DNA from: Phycisphaerae bacterium
GTDB lineage: Bacteria > Planctomycetota > Phycisphaerae > Sedimentisphaerales > Anaerobacaceae
DNA: 64,000 bases
Direction: 5' to 3'
Assembly (NCBI GenBank): GCA_030619925.1
Contig: JAUXAL010000010.1
Location: forward strand, 1-64,000
Below the pieces are notes generated by a model. The model had not been told where the DNA came from. It made no database searches and saw nothing but the letters and a program-made list of their open reading frames with translations. Below are positions 34,466 through 43,343 of this stretch, in pieces. A program made the translations under genes and the position numbers. Position 1 is the first letter of the stretch, and each line of letters starts with the position of its first letter.

Positions 34466-36223
34466 ATGTCAGAGGCGTGCAACAAACTCAAGCGGCGTGA
34501 TTTCCTCCGACTTTCGGGGGGCGCAGCAGCAACATTCTTGGCGGCCCACCGAAGGTGGGTATGCTCAAGGCCGGCTGCGCCGGCCCGCCTTGCGGGGTCC
34601 CTGAACTTGGTCTTCGCCGGCTCGTCTCTGCGAAACGCTTCGCCGAAGCGGGGCAAGAAGCCTAATATTGTCCTTATTGTTGCCGACGATTGGGCGCATA
34701 TGGACCTTGGTATCGCAGGTCATCCGCTGTTAAAGACGCCCAATCTGGACCGGTTAGCGGCCGAAGGTGTACGTTTTACAAGGGCTTTCACGCCAAACCC
34801 GATATGCACACCAAGCCGGGCGGCACTACTTACCGGCCAGGACTGTTGGACGAACGGGTGTTATTTTTTCGGTATGCCGATAAGACCGGAATCGAAGCAC
34901 TTTGCCCAGCTATTCTCTCAGGCGGGCTATGAGACTTTTTATACGGGTAAGTGGCACAACGACGCCCTGCCATCGCAGCGAGGCTTTACCGCAGGAAAGT
35001 ACATCGGTGGCGGCGGGCCGGGGTCCGGTGGTCATTTCAAACCGATGGTGAGAGATTTCGGGGGCGGTAACCGGTGGCAGATCGAGCAGTTCGACTCCGA
35101 GCTATTCACTGACGCAGCGGTCCAATTTATCCACTCACGTCAGGCCGGCAGCGCCGGCCATGATCATGCCCGCCTCCAGCGGGCTGGTGAAAAGCCCTTC
35201 TTGCTGTTCGTCAGCTACATGACACCGCACGACCCATGGACGCCGCCCGGCAAATATGCCACAATGTACAAGCCCCAGACCATCGAGCTACCGGCCAATT
35301 TCATGCCCCGCCCGATGAACGGCGCCGAGCCGTTCAAATACTACACGGATTGGCATGGAAACAACCTGCGCGATGAGAAACAAATGGTACCTTTTCCCAG
35401 GACACCTGCAGGCGTGCGCAGCGTCCGGAGTCGTTACTACGGCGCCATAACCCACGATGATGAACAAATCGGGCGAATCCTCCACAAACTCGATGAGAAG
35501 CAACTGACCGAGGACACGCTGGTCATCTTTCTGGCAGACCATGGTATCTCTCTCGGGGCACATGGCATCTCGGGCAAGCAGACGATGTACGAAGAGGGTA
35601 TCCGTTTGCCCTTGGTCATGCGTTACCCAAGGCTGAAACGCGGCAGTGCAGAAAACTCTAACCTGGTGAGTCTTATAGACATCTTCCCGACCATCTGCGA
35701 GGCGGCCGACATCACCATTCCCGACTCGATTGAGGGAAAGAGCTTACTGGGCCCGTACCAGGGCAAAGAACGTTGGCATCGTGAGCGCATCTTCGCCTCT
35801 TTTGTTTCTCCGACACGGCATCGGCTGAATATCCGCTGTATCCGCACGGAACGCTACAAGCTGATCCGCCACCTAACAACGGATGAAGTCGAATTGTACG
35901 ACCTGGAAAAAGATCCGTATGAACTCAACAATCTCGCTCGACAAAAGCGGTTCAGCAGGCTTAAGAAACGACTTGCCGCTGAACTTCTTGCCTGGCGAAC
36001 AAAGGCAGAGAGCCTGCTAGATGCTCGATTCTCGATTCTCGACGAGTATCGAGTATCCAGCATCGAGTATCGACGAATTGTTACGCACCTAAGCCCCCTG
36101 AAAGGGGGTCTGATCAAACCCAGCGTTGCTGGGCTGACCGAAGCACAGAATGGTCCCGTCCTCAAGAGTAACTACGACTCGACCGTTACGGTCGACGGCC
36201 AGGCCCCAGGAAACGGCAGGTGA
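34466..36223 (+). CDS. Tat-exported sulfatase with repeat-derived segments
   Basis: The 585-residue protein has a twin-arginine leader (KRRDFLRLSGGAAATFLAA), the metal motif KKPNIVLIVADDWAHMD and the catalytic signature CTPSR (Cys about 114). Further motifs are YTGKWHND and LADHGISLGAHG. Three stretches are written by dispersed repeats: about residues 28-64 between leader and core, about 226-241 (QAGSAGHDHARLQRAG), and the C-terminus after about 516 (LLDARFSILDEYRVSSIEYR, then LSPLKGGLIKP). The last 135 bases overlap the convergent gene at 36089. The true functional C-terminus is probably near residue 515. The binding site TTGGAGAA supports the start. Confidence 0.88.
   Translation: MSEACNKLKRRDFLRLSGGAAATFLAAHRRWVCSRPAAPARLAGSLNLVFAGSSLRNASPKRGKKPNIVLIVADDWAHMDLGIAGHPLLKTPNLDRLAAEGVRFTRAFTPNPICTPSRAALLTGQDCWTNGCYFFGMPIRPESKHFAQLFSQAGYETFYTGKWHNDALPSQRGFTAGKYIGGGGPGSGGHFKPMVRDFGGGNRWQIEQFDSELFTDAAVQFIHSRQAGSAGHDHARLQRAGEKPFLLFVSYMTPHDPWTPPGKYATMYKPQTIELPANFMPRPMNGAEPFKYYTDWHGNNLRDEKQMVPFPRTPAGVRSVRSRYYGAITHDDEQIGRILHKLDEKQLTEDTLVIFLADHGISLGAHGISGKQTMYEEGIRLPLVMRYPRLKRGSAENSNLVSLIDIFPTICEAADITIPDSIEGKSLLGPYQGKERWHRERIFASFVSPTRHRLNIRCIRTERYKLIRHLTTDEVELYDLEKDPYELNNLARQKRFSRLKKRLAAELLAWRTKAESLLDARFSILDEYRVSSIEYRRIVTHLSPLKGGLIKPSVAGLTEAQNGPVLKSNYDSTVTVDGQAPGNGR
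34545..34648 (+). repeat. GC hairpin array inside the sulfatase gene, leader region
   Basis: CCCACC-GAA-GGTGGG (34545-34559), GGCCGGC-TGC-GCCGGCC (34569-34585), CCCGC-CTT-GCGGG (34584-34596) and CGCTTC-GCC-GAAGCG (34634-34648). They encode the segment from RRW to SPKRG between the Tat leader and the catalytic core. Confidence 0.8.
35143..35183 (+). repeat. GC hairpin pair inside the sulfatase gene
   Basis: GGCCGGC-AGC-GCCGGCC (35143-35159), linker ATGATCAT and GCCCGC...GCGGGC (35168-35183). It encodes AGSAGHDHARLQRAG in frame. Confidence 0.85.
36017..36075. repeat. GATACTCGATACTGG-type repeat, copy 3 (in the sulfatase C-terminus)
   Basis: Units GCTCGATTCTCGATTCTCGA and CGAGTATCGAGTATCCAGCA form the array. 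It is translated as LDARFSILDEYRVSSIEYR. Confidence 0.7.
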
Positions 36224-39200
36224 TGGCAATCCGTGAGACCAGAGTAGACTACCGTTCTTCAGATTCAAGGCCACAATCTTTGACTTTTCTGCAACCACCA
36301 CGGCATTGCCGCATACTGCGATAGCGACGCTCTGGTTGCACTGGTGACTCCACAAAGGTTCCTTCTTGATGCCCAGCTTCGCCCAGTCTACGAGGAACCT
36401 GTTTCGCGGATTCGCCATACTTTGGCTTAGGAGCTTCCTATCTATATGATCGAAGCACAAAATTCGCCTGCTGTTCTGGTTGCTTACCCAGACGACGTCC
36501 CGGCCGGCACTCGATGTGAGAAAGACCCTGCTAAACACAGTAGAATCAAAGACGTCGTACTTCGGATGGGCATAGAAGGGTTTGCCGCAAGCTACAACCT
36601 GGTTTCCAAGTAGAGAAAGTTCCCAGCCGCGTGGGCTTTGCGACAAGATGACGTTGTTTTGCGTGAGCGTTTGGACCAGATCAGGGTCGTTAAGGCATTT
36701 ACCATCCTTTGTATCGTAAATTGCCGGTGAGACAGCGTTGCCACCGGCCAAATAGAGCCTGCCATCATGAAGCAACAGGTGCCCCTGCACACTTACGCCA
36801 CTGCGGGCCTGGGCGTCGAGATGTCCGGATGAATTGTTCTGCCACTTCATCCGGCCGGTCGTCGCATCCAGAGCATAGACGTATGTCCCATCATAGTTAA
36901 CGATACCAGCGGCCACATAAGCGATGCCGTCTTCGACGATTACCCCACTGGCCGCCGGCCAGGTAGAAGCCAGCGCGCCATAGACAGGGATTTTTCTCTC
37001 TGCGGGAGCCGTGCGAAAACGCCAGAGCAGCCGGCCCGTCCGTGCTTCAAATGCATAGACCCACCCGTCGCCGGACCCTATCAAAGCGCGCCCCTTCCAA
37101 ATAGTCGGCGGAATTCGGACCGCCCCGCCTGTATAGGCCTTCCACTGCAGCCCGCCGCTTGCAGCATCCAGCGCCCGGACAATACCGTCGGGACCGCTGA
37201 TGAATATCAGCGGCCCGGCTGCAACCGGCGCTGTCGCAAGAGGGTCTATCGAATGGATTTTCGTCTTCGGTTCAAACTGCCACAATAACTCGGTCCTCTC
37301 GGGGATGACCGCCTCTGTCGTCGCGCTGCAGGTATTATCTGCACGGAAGGTTGGCCAGTCGGCCGGTGATTCGGGCAAACCCGCTACTTTCGTTACGTCA
37401 CCTTCGCCCTTCTCCAGACGCTCCGGGGCAGTAGCCTGTGGCCTGAAATCGAAGTCGCGCGCGGCTCCCAGACAGGTGACCCCGTAGATTGTAAGCTGAC
37501 AGTCACAAACAGAGGACCACCAGTACAATAGGCCGTTGGCGATAGTCACACCATCGTGGCACGGTGGCCGCATCGGGGAAACCAATTGCGGGCGGCTGCT
37601 GGCCAAGTCGAAGCGGGTCGAACCACCTCTGGCCCGATAGAAGATGGCATCGCCAGTGCCTGTCGGTCGAGTGCAAGCTCGGCGGCCGGTCCTGAACTCC
37701 GCCAGTACCTCACCAGTGAGCGGGTCAAACTTCTTGCTGAGATTGCCCGGGTCATTCTGGCCACTAATTGCGTATAGCCCATCGTCCCTTAAGACCAACT
37801 GAAAATTACCGTAGTGATTGTCCCACAAGACATCGCCGTTCTCGGCCGAAACAGCGACGAGCTTACCGACCTGTGGGCCGGCAAAGTACAACGCCTTGTC
37901 ACTGCATTTAAGATAGCACGTTGTTCGCCAGTTGAAGCTTGCGCCCTGCCGATTCATATACGCGCCGAGCGTATCGAAAAGCTCAGGGGCATTGTTGGGG
38001 GTCCTGCGCCAGATTAGTTTGCCGGTCTTTGCATCCAGACATGCAAGGTATGCGCCGAAGCGAAAGATGTAGATTCGCCCATCGGCCATACACATAGCCC
38101 GGCTGTCAACCGGCTCATCGGCGTGATAGCTCCACAGGACCTTCTTCGTTTTTGGGTCGATGGCCAGCACATTTCGGCCGAATCCCCACGGGTGAGCTAC
38201 GTATGCTTTCTCTCTATCCTTGATGCCGTCGGGCTGATTGAAACCCTTTGAGATTGGATTCCACGGCCAGCCGTGTTTCTCCCGGCGCCACCGCATTGTA
38301 GGGTCTTTTTGCTCCTGCTCTCCAATTAGCGCATAGAGAACACCATTTTCCATCCCCATCCACTTCCAGAATGTTCCGCCGGCAATATCTACTGGAGGGA
38401 TGATCTGGTCTTTCAATCGGCCGGTCGCTGCATCAATCAGCTTGCAGGATTCGTCATCGCCGAGATACAGAGTCGTAGGTGTGGCTATCATCGTGTTGCG
38501 GTGGACCATAATGCCGCCGGTCAGATCACGCTTCCAAAGTATCGCGCCATTGTAACCGTTGAACGCTACAAGCTTGTTGAGGAAGGGCTCTTCCCTTTTC
38601 TCGAAAGCCACGTGTCCGAACGCCTTGAACACTCGACCTGCCGATGCAACCGCCATCTGAGGCACCGGCGCATAGCGCGGGTCAGCCAGAAACTGCGTCA
38701 GATAAGGTGCCAAGATGACGCGGTCCTGGGACTGGGGGTTGTTGTCCGGCCCGTGATATGGGTGACTCCAGTCATCTGCTCCTTCGGGAAACCGTTTGAT
38801 TAGGACTTTGTCTCCCAGTAAGGCTTTTCCTTCAGGCCGCAAGACACGCAGTGCTTCAGTCTCTGAAATGGATGTTGCAGGGCCGGCTGCGATAAGGGCG
38901 TCGGCCAGGTTGTCGGCCAGGTGCAAATGTGTCAGCGGACCGGTCTCGATAAATATCCGGGTTCCGTAGAAACCTGCATCGTCAACTACCTTCCGGGCAG
39001 TTTCGGCATCCTCTCGGCGCGGCAACTGGACGTAAATCAGCAGCTCGCTCTGTGTCGCAAGCTTGAGTGCAAGTTCGCACTTCGCGTCACCCAACACCAC
39101 ACAAATTCCTCGTTCAGTGCCGATTTTTCTGAGAATTGACACCTCCTCTTTGGCCCTGCAAGCAAGCAGCTGACCGCACACAACACCGGCAATTGTAATC

Positions 39201-39226
39201 AGTAACCACAGCTTTATTTTTCGCAT
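36089..39226 (-). CDS. Methyltransferase-like + PQQ-propeller lipoprotein
   Basis: The 1045-residue protein has a lipoprotein signal (MRKIKLWLLITIAGVVCGQLLAC). A Rossmann-like methyltransferase-type domain follows near 30-150 (ICVVLGDAKCELALKLATQS...EALRVLRPEGKALLG), whose glycine motif is lost (LGDAKC in place of GCGDG). Then come two propellers of PQQ-type blades (IDAATGRLKDQII, LDAKTGKLIWRRT, LDAASGGLQWKAYTGG, FEARTGRLLWRFRTAP, LDATTGRMKWQ). The architecture matches the first two parts of the protein at 22256. The last residues (SNAGFDQTPFQGA) are encoded by a repeat that also encodes the end of the convergent sulfatase. ATG 39226 has binding site AAAGGA. Enzymatic activity is doubtful. 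Confidence 0.82.
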   Translation of the reverse strand: MRKIKLWLLITIAGVVCGQLLACRAKEEVSILRKIGTERGICVVLGDAKCELALKLATQSELLIYVQLPRREDAETARKVVDDAGFYGTRIFIETGPLTHLHLADNLADALIAAGPATSISETEALRVLRPEGKALLGDKVLIKRFPEGADDWSHPYHGPDNNPQSQDRVILAPYLTQFLADPRYAPVPQMAVASAGRVFKAFGHVAFEKREEPFLNKLVAFNGYNGAILWKRDLTGGIMVHRNTMIATPTTLYLGDDESCKLIDAATGRLKDQIIPPVDIAGGTFWKWMGMENGVLYALIGEQEQKDPTMRWRREKHGWPWNPISKGFNQPDGIKDREKAYVAHPWGFGRNVLAIDPKTKKVLWSYHADEPVDSRAMCMADGRIYIFRFGAYLACLDAKTGKLIWRRTPNNAPELFDTLGAYMNRQGASFNWRTTCYLKCSDKALYFAGPQVGKLVAVSAENGDVLWDNHYGNFQLVLRDDGLYAISGQNDPGNLSKKFDPLTGEVLAEFRTGRRACTRPTGTGDAIFYRARGGSTRFDLASSRPQLVSPMRPPCHDGVTIANGLLYWWSSVCDCQLTIYGVTCLGAARDFDFRPQATAPERLEKGEGDVTKVAGLPESPADWPTFRADNTCSATTEAVIPERTELLWQFEPKTKIHSIDPLATAPVAAGPLIFISGPDGIVRALDAASGGLQWKAYTGGAVRIPPTIWKGRALIGSGDGWVYAFEARTGRLLWRFRTAPAERKIPVYGALASTWPAASGVIVEDGIAYVAAGIVNYDGTYVYALDATTGRMKWQNNSSGHLDAQARSGVSVQGHLLLHDGRLYLAGGNAVSPAIYDTKDGKCLNDPDLVQTLTQNNVILSQSPRGWELSLLGNQVVACGKPFYAHPKYDVFDSTVFSRVFLTSSAGRDVVWVSNQNSRRILCFDHIDRKLLSQSMANPRNRFLVDWAKLGIKKEPLWSHQCNQSVAIAVCGNAVVVAEKSKIVALNLKNGSLLWSHGLPSPAVSWGLAVDRNGRVVVTLEDGTILCFGQPSNAGFDQTPFQGA
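36094..36133. repeat. GC hairpin pair in the overlap of two convergent genes
   Basis: CCCCCT-GAA-AGGGGG (36094-36108), linker TCTGATCAAA and CCCAGC-GTT-GCTGGG (36119-36133). It is translated on both strands, as LKGGLIKPSVAGL in the sulfatase and as SNAGFDQTPFQGA in the propeller lipoprotein. Confidence 0.85.
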
Positions 39227-39288
39227 TTTAAGATTCCTTTCTTTTGGCCACACTGATTGTTTGCAGCCCACTCAATAGTATTTGAGTG

Positions 39289-39330
39289 GGCCGGCAGCGC
39301 CGGCCATGATCTGACCCGCCTTCGGCGGGT
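39289..39330. repeat. GC hairpin pair, intergenic
   Basis: GGCCGGC-AGC-GCCGGCC (39289-39305), linker ATGATCTG and ACCCGCC-TTC-GGCGGGT (39314-39330). They lie upstream of the propeller lipoprotein gene, next to a GCCCACTCA...TGAGTGGGC hairpin. Confidence 0.8.
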
Positions 39331-39655
39331 CGTCATACGGGAATAATCTAACATTTCTCATTCGTTGCGCCAAACAATTATTACTGGCCCGCCACGCGGA
39401 TTGGCGGGCTGGCCGTATAACCCCCCGCCGGAGGACTTCGGCGAGACTTCGACGAGCCCCGACCCGTCTGCGACGGGCGGGACGAACTCAGTCGAGCCGC
39501 TCAGTCGAGTCGCGGGTAATGATCGAGGCCGGCACTCCGAAAGGAGTCCCTAGGACTGCCTGTCTCTCCCTTGGGGACGCCTTACGGTGGGCTTGGCCGA
39601 GCCAAGACGGGCCGGAGCACGGAGCCATGACGGGCGGCTCGGTGTCACCATAGTA
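39331..39655. other. Gene-free stretch rich in short GC palindromes
   Basis: No gene is seen. It holds several diverged hairpins (for example GGCCCGCC...GGCGGGCTGGCC near 39390-39412) and the phrase CCTTGGGGACGCCTTACGG near 39570, which is shared with the inverted repeat at 5733-5808. Confidence 0.45.
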
Positions 39656-40279
39656 TTAGAAGGTTACCTCCACTCTCCACAGGTATTCGACGTTGCCTTT
39701 AGCCTTTCCTGCAGAATCGAACTCTGTGTAAATGACTTTTATCTCCTCGAAGCTGAGTGATATCTCCTCCGTCGGAACATCCTCACTCTGGCCGCTACCG
39801 CTGATATGATAGCTGACAATTCGCACATTCTTGAGCTCGTACGCATAGTAGGTCACGCGGCCGGCATCAGTTAGCGAGGTGGTCAGGTGGATTTCGACTC
39901 TGGGAAATACCTCTCCCTGGCAAACGGCCTCAGCCAGCTTTGGACTTGCCTTGTCCAGCTCCTTCACAACCACTATGTCCTCCATCAATACATCCCCTCT
40001 TCGTCTCGTCGCCCCAGTACCGCCCCCCGCCGAGCTTTGTCCCTGGCTGAAAGAAAGGGCGTCGCACCATCCGCTGTGGTCCTTGTCTTGCGCCTCACCG
40101 TCGAGTCCATCGAATCTTATATACATACTGCCCGACCCGCCGGAGCTGCTGGATACGCCCCAGTCGGACAGAGCGATTGGTTCCAGGCCACTTGCTATGG
40201 CCAACAATGAAAATGCCAGGAGGCCGGCCAAAGCCAATACACTCACGGTCACTTTTGTTCTCTTTTGTTTCGTTTCCAT
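39656..40279 (-). CDS. Secreted Hcp-fold protein (Hcp1 family)
   Basis: The 207-residue protein has a clear signal peptide (KVTVSVLALAGLLAFSLLAIASG) and an Hcp1/T6SS tube-type domain. Characteristic phrases are MYIRFDGLDGEAQDKDHSGW, the DALSFSQG strand, KELDKASPKLAEAVCQGE and EEISLSFEEIKVIYTEF. Cytoplasmic Hcp forms hexameric rings of the type VI secretion tube. A Sec-exported version cannot load a normal T6SS from inside, and no other T6SS gene is in the window. It may be an adapted surface or periplasmic ring protein. Binding site AAAGGAG supports the start. Confidence 0.82.
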   Translation of the reverse strand: METKQKRTKVTVSVLALAGLLAFSLLAIASGLEPIALSDWGVSSSSGGSGSMYIRFDGLDGEAQDKDHSGWCDALSFSQGQSSAGGGTGATRRRGDVLMEDIVVVKELDKASPKLAEAVCQGEVFPRVEIHLTTSLTDAGRVTYYAYELKNVRIVSYHISGSGQSEDVPTEEISLSFEEIKVIYTEFDSAGKAKGNVEYLWRVEVTF

Positions 40280-40799
40280 TTCTTGCTCCTTTCAAAATTG
40301 TTAATATTTCACCATGTACTTTTTGTGCACAATTATCCTATCTCCCTGGCTGGCCCGCCTTACTTCTGGCGGGCTGGGCGCCGCGGCGACTGCAAGAATC
40401 ACAGCGGACTGTAATTAGGTGCTGTTGTGGAAACAGTATTTGTCATTCCCGCGGAAGCGGGAATCCAGCTTTTTCGCTCTGGAACCCTGCTTTGGGTTCC
40501 CGCAAGGCGGGGTCCCTCGCAGGGGTGACATCGTCAGTTTTTGTTTTCCGCAACAGATACTAATTAGGTGCTTCCATACCTCCTCTGGGTCTAATCATCA
40601 GGACCTTGGGCCCTAAAACAGTCAACCGAACATAGCGTGATTTTATTACTGTTGCGGTTACAAATCAAAGAAGGCTGCCTAATTGTCGATGTTCATTTCC
40701 ACCTTCCCTTTCTCTGGCCACCACTCCCCCAAGCCGCGAGGGGGTGTCCGCCGAAAGGCGTCCTGCGGAGGAACAACCTTAATGCTTATGAAAACAAAC
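40280..40799. other. Intergenic region with dispersed repeats
   Basis: No gene is seen. It contains AGCCCGCC...GGCGGGC-type palindromes near 40345-40382 and the 40441-40531 element bounded by TGTCATTCCCGC and CAGGGGTGACA. Confidence 0.45.
40441..40531. repeat. ATTCCCGC-GGAA-GCGGGAAT element (dRS3-like)
   Basis: The perfect palindrome at 40445-40464 resembles the ATTCCC-N8-GGGAAT repeats known from Neisseria and many other bacteria. The whole unit runs to GGGGTGACA at 40531 and contains two further hairpins. Confidence 0.6.
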
Positions 40800-40832
40800 G
40801 GGGCCTATACCAACTCGAGTAGTATAGGCCCC
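40800..40832 (-). terminator. Conserved hairpin terminator behind the 40892 gene
   Basis: GGGGCCTATAC pairs perfectly with GTATAGGCCCC around an 11-base loop. On the minus strand it is followed by GTTTGTTTTCATAAGC. A near-identical hairpin with the same flank lies behind the related gene at 46497. Confidence 0.75.
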
Positions 40833-40891
40833 GAATTGACACAAATTTGCTACGTCAAACACGCAATTTTAGTTACCACCTAAATCCCGGC

Positions 40892-43087
40892 TTAAGGCGC
40901 CGGTTCTGGCTCTGGTGCCGGCAGATACAGCCGGATGTCGTCAAAGTACATCAGACCCGAACCACCAGGCTGCGGATTACTCTTATCACCGAAGCCAATA
41001 GCCAGCTTGCTGACATCAGTCAGGACCACGCCGGCATCACCGAACTCTTTCGTGTCGATAGTCCACTGCGTCCAGGTGTCTATCTGAGTCGCACTGGGGT
41101 CGCCGTGGTACACCGTCACTGCCGTGCCGCTGCCATCTCCCACAGTTACATACATCGGCTCAGCCTCATTACTGGTTATGCCGATGTCCTGGTCGGTCCA
41201 CTGAGGACCAACACTGGTGCCGGGGAAGCTGACGTTGGAGAATTTGGCCTCACACGTCAGTGTAGCCTCATGGCTGGTCAGCGCTAAGCCTATGTACACA
41301 GGCATTTTCATGCTGATTGCCCCCATACCCACCTGCGTCCACGCGCTGCCGTCCGCCGAATAAAGGGCCCTGACAAGTCCACCTACAGTACGCTCTAATT
41401 TCACCCACTGAGGAGCGGTAACGCCCTCTGCGAAATTCCTATCTGTGATATTGCCGGTGATGTTACGAAACTGGAAGCGGACCCCGTTTTCAGGGGTAAC
41501 CAGCATTGCGACGTTGACCGAGTCCGGCTCAAGCGTATCACGAATCATCACGCCGGCCTTGGCCCACGGGTCCATGTTCTCCACGCTCTCGACCTTTGCT
41601 ATAATCGCCCCGGCGCCGGAGAGCTCCTTGTAGGCGAAGTGGAACTCGTCAGCGGTGCTCCAGATATCGGTGCCCGAGGCGGTCATCGTGTAGGTGCCGG
41701 CCGGCGCCTCTACGAAGCTGCCGACATACGCCGGATAGCCCCTGAACCACAGCGATAAGGAGTCAACGCCTTCTCTGGTCCAATCCTGCGCGGGACTAAA
41801 CGTGCGCTGGGCTTCTGAATAATTTGCAGGGCCCCTGTTGTCAAAAGTATACGGCATCGACTGTCTGCCGCCGTGGGTAATCATAGTCTCAACAATGTAC
41901 TCTCCCTGAGCAATATCTGCGTCATGACCTACCAGGGAACCGTTTGTGTCGACCCCGTATCCGTCTATCCACGTATTGTATAGCTGGTCTTCGACTGGAG
42001 AGTTCTTGTAACCTTCGAAACCGTCCACAATAAGATGATCGGTTACTGTAAATTGCCAGGGGGCTCCTACATCCCAGCCGGTAGTGCTGTTGGCCTCATC
42101 AACCCGCCAGTAATAGACCTTACCCATATCCAAGCTAAGGGTTCCGTCGATAGGATAGCGTGCAACATCCTGCTCGATTCCACCGATACCATCGTTGACA
42201 TCGTCAAAGTTCTCGCTGAAGAAAACCCTGTGCTTGGGTGATAATCCTTCCACATACGCACCTGGTCTCCACGTCAGGGCCACTTCCTTCGGCACACCTT
42301 TGGCGCCATCACCCGGCCTGGAGCTACCAGCCAGCGCCGGCGGCCCCATCAGACCCAGCGCATAGTTAATCGCCGCTTCCAACAGTGCATAAGTATTTTC
42401 ATTCAATACATCATGTGCGTTATAGTGAAAGAACATACCGACGCGGATATCCGCTGCGACCTGAGGACTGCCATCTCCCGGAGCCACAGCCAGCATGGCT
42501 CCCTTTTCGTAGACAAGAATAACATCGTAAGTCTGGCCGTCAGCTAAGGTGGCTGTTGCAATGACGGTGCCCTCTCCCCCTGCGTCGCCATTGGCAAATT
42601 GGGCCGTCGTGCCTACTGAGCCCACGATATCAGTCAGAACGCTCACGGTTCCACTGAGACCTGCAGCCAAATAATGCACAGGACTGACGATAGTTATATC
42701 TGTAGTTGCCACATCGAGTGTTTCACATGGGCTATTAAGTGTCATGCCCATTTCATCCCAGCAGTAAGGCTCGCCGACGACCATCGGAACTTCTATTTCT
42801 GTGATTTTGTTGGCAACGTTGCTGGAACCGACCGATTCAGAAATCCAGACTAAATCCGCGGCAGCAGCCGCGGCCTCCATGGCTGCTTCACTCTCCTGGT
42901 CATCAAAATACGTTACCGTATGTCCAAGCACTTCAAAGAAATTGCTTAGCAAAGCGTCATTGGGGAATGTGACTCCAGTCGGATCATTCACTATAAATAG
43001 TATATTGGCCCCCATAGTTGCAGTAGCTGAAAGACTAAGTACTACCACCAGACAGAGCAAGGATATTACAAATTTTCTCTCCAACAT
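40892..43087 (-). CDS. Secreted multidomain protein (GATase-like, jelly roll, DUF1349-like)
   Basis: The 731-residue protein has a signal peptide (MLERKFVISLLCLVVVLSLS). A flavodoxin/glutamine-amidotransferase-like domain follows at about 25-245 (NILFIVNDPTGVTFPNDALLSNFFEVLGHTVTYFDD...). Next is an Fn3-like module (VYYWRVDEANSTTGWDVGAPWQF) and a jelly-roll-like module whose halves (FEGYKNSPVEDQLYNTWIDG...SLSLWFRG and EPMYVTVGDGSG...MYFDDIRLYLP) enclose a DUF1349-like concanavalin fold (DIWSTADEFHFAYKELSGAGAI...SNVSFPG). It is probably an extracellular glycan-binding protein. Binding site GGAGGAAAAAATT supports ATG 43087. A promoter lies at 43460-43488, so the leader is about 365 bases. Confidence 0.8.
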   Translation of the reverse strand: MLERKFVISLLCLVVVLSLSATATMGANILFIVNDPTGVTFPNDALLSNFFEVLGHTVTYFDDQESEAAMEAAAAAADLVWISESVGSSNVANKITEIEVPMVVGEPYCWDEMGMTLNSPCETLDVATTDITIVSPVHYLAAGLSGTVSVLTDIVGSVGTTAQFANGDAGGEGTVIATATLADGQTYDVILVYEKGAMLAVAPGDGSPQVAADIRVGMFFHYNAHDVLNENTYALLEAAINYALGLMGPPALAGSSRPGDGAKGVPKEVALTWRPGAYVEGLSPKHRVFFSENFDDVNDGIGGIEQDVARYPIDGTLSLDMGKVYYWRVDEANSTTGWDVGAPWQFTVTDHLIVDGFEGYKNSPVEDQLYNTWIDGYGVDTNGSLVGHDADIAQGEYIVETMITHGGRQSMPYTFDNRGPANYSEAQRTFSPAQDWTREGVDSLSLWFRGYPAYVGSFVEAPAGTYTMTASGTDIWSTADEFHFAYKELSGAGAIIAKVESVENMDPWAKAGVMIRDTLEPDSVNVAMLVTPENGVRFQFRNITGNITDRNFAEGVTAPQWVKLERTVGGLVRALYSADGSAWTQVGMGAISMKMPVYIGLALTSHEATLTCEAKFSNVSFPGTSVGPQWTDQDIGITSNEAEPMYVTVGDGSGTAVTVYHGDPSATQIDTWTQWTIDTKEFGDAGVVLTDVSKLAIGFGDKSNPQPGGSGLMYFDDIRLYLPAPEPEPAP

Positions 43088-43325
43088 AATTTTTTCCTCC
43101 AAATAAAGTTTCCTGTTCCCAAACTAAGAATTCTCTCAAAAGAAACAACACTATAGAAACCGGCAGAAATCAATTTGGGACATAATAATCCTCTTTCAAA
43201 CAAAACAACCGATAAAACTCCCACCTTCACTAAATTTCGTGCCTGCCCAGAACAATTTCTATAGGACTTTGCTTTACCTCCTTTCCTTGGGTTCGAGGCC
43301 CTTTGCAAAAGCCCAATCCGTTCTC

Positions 43326-43343
43326 CGTAGTAGTTCTACTACG
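43326..43343. repeat. Short perfect hairpin in a long 5' leader
   Basis: CGTAGTAG-TT-CTACTACG lies inside the predicted leader of the 40892-43087 gene. It resembles the CGTAGTAC...GTACTACG hairpins at the end of the window. Confidence 0.4.

Noticed and set aside
36017..36075. Coiled-coil or functional C-terminal domain of the sulfatase
   Set aside because: The residues LDARFSILDEYRVSSIEYR are explained by a DNA repeat found at four other places, mostly outside genes.
40637..40822. Small gene of 61 codons before the terminator hairpin
   Set aside because: It consists of repeat and terminator sequence, with the hairpin flank inside the frame.
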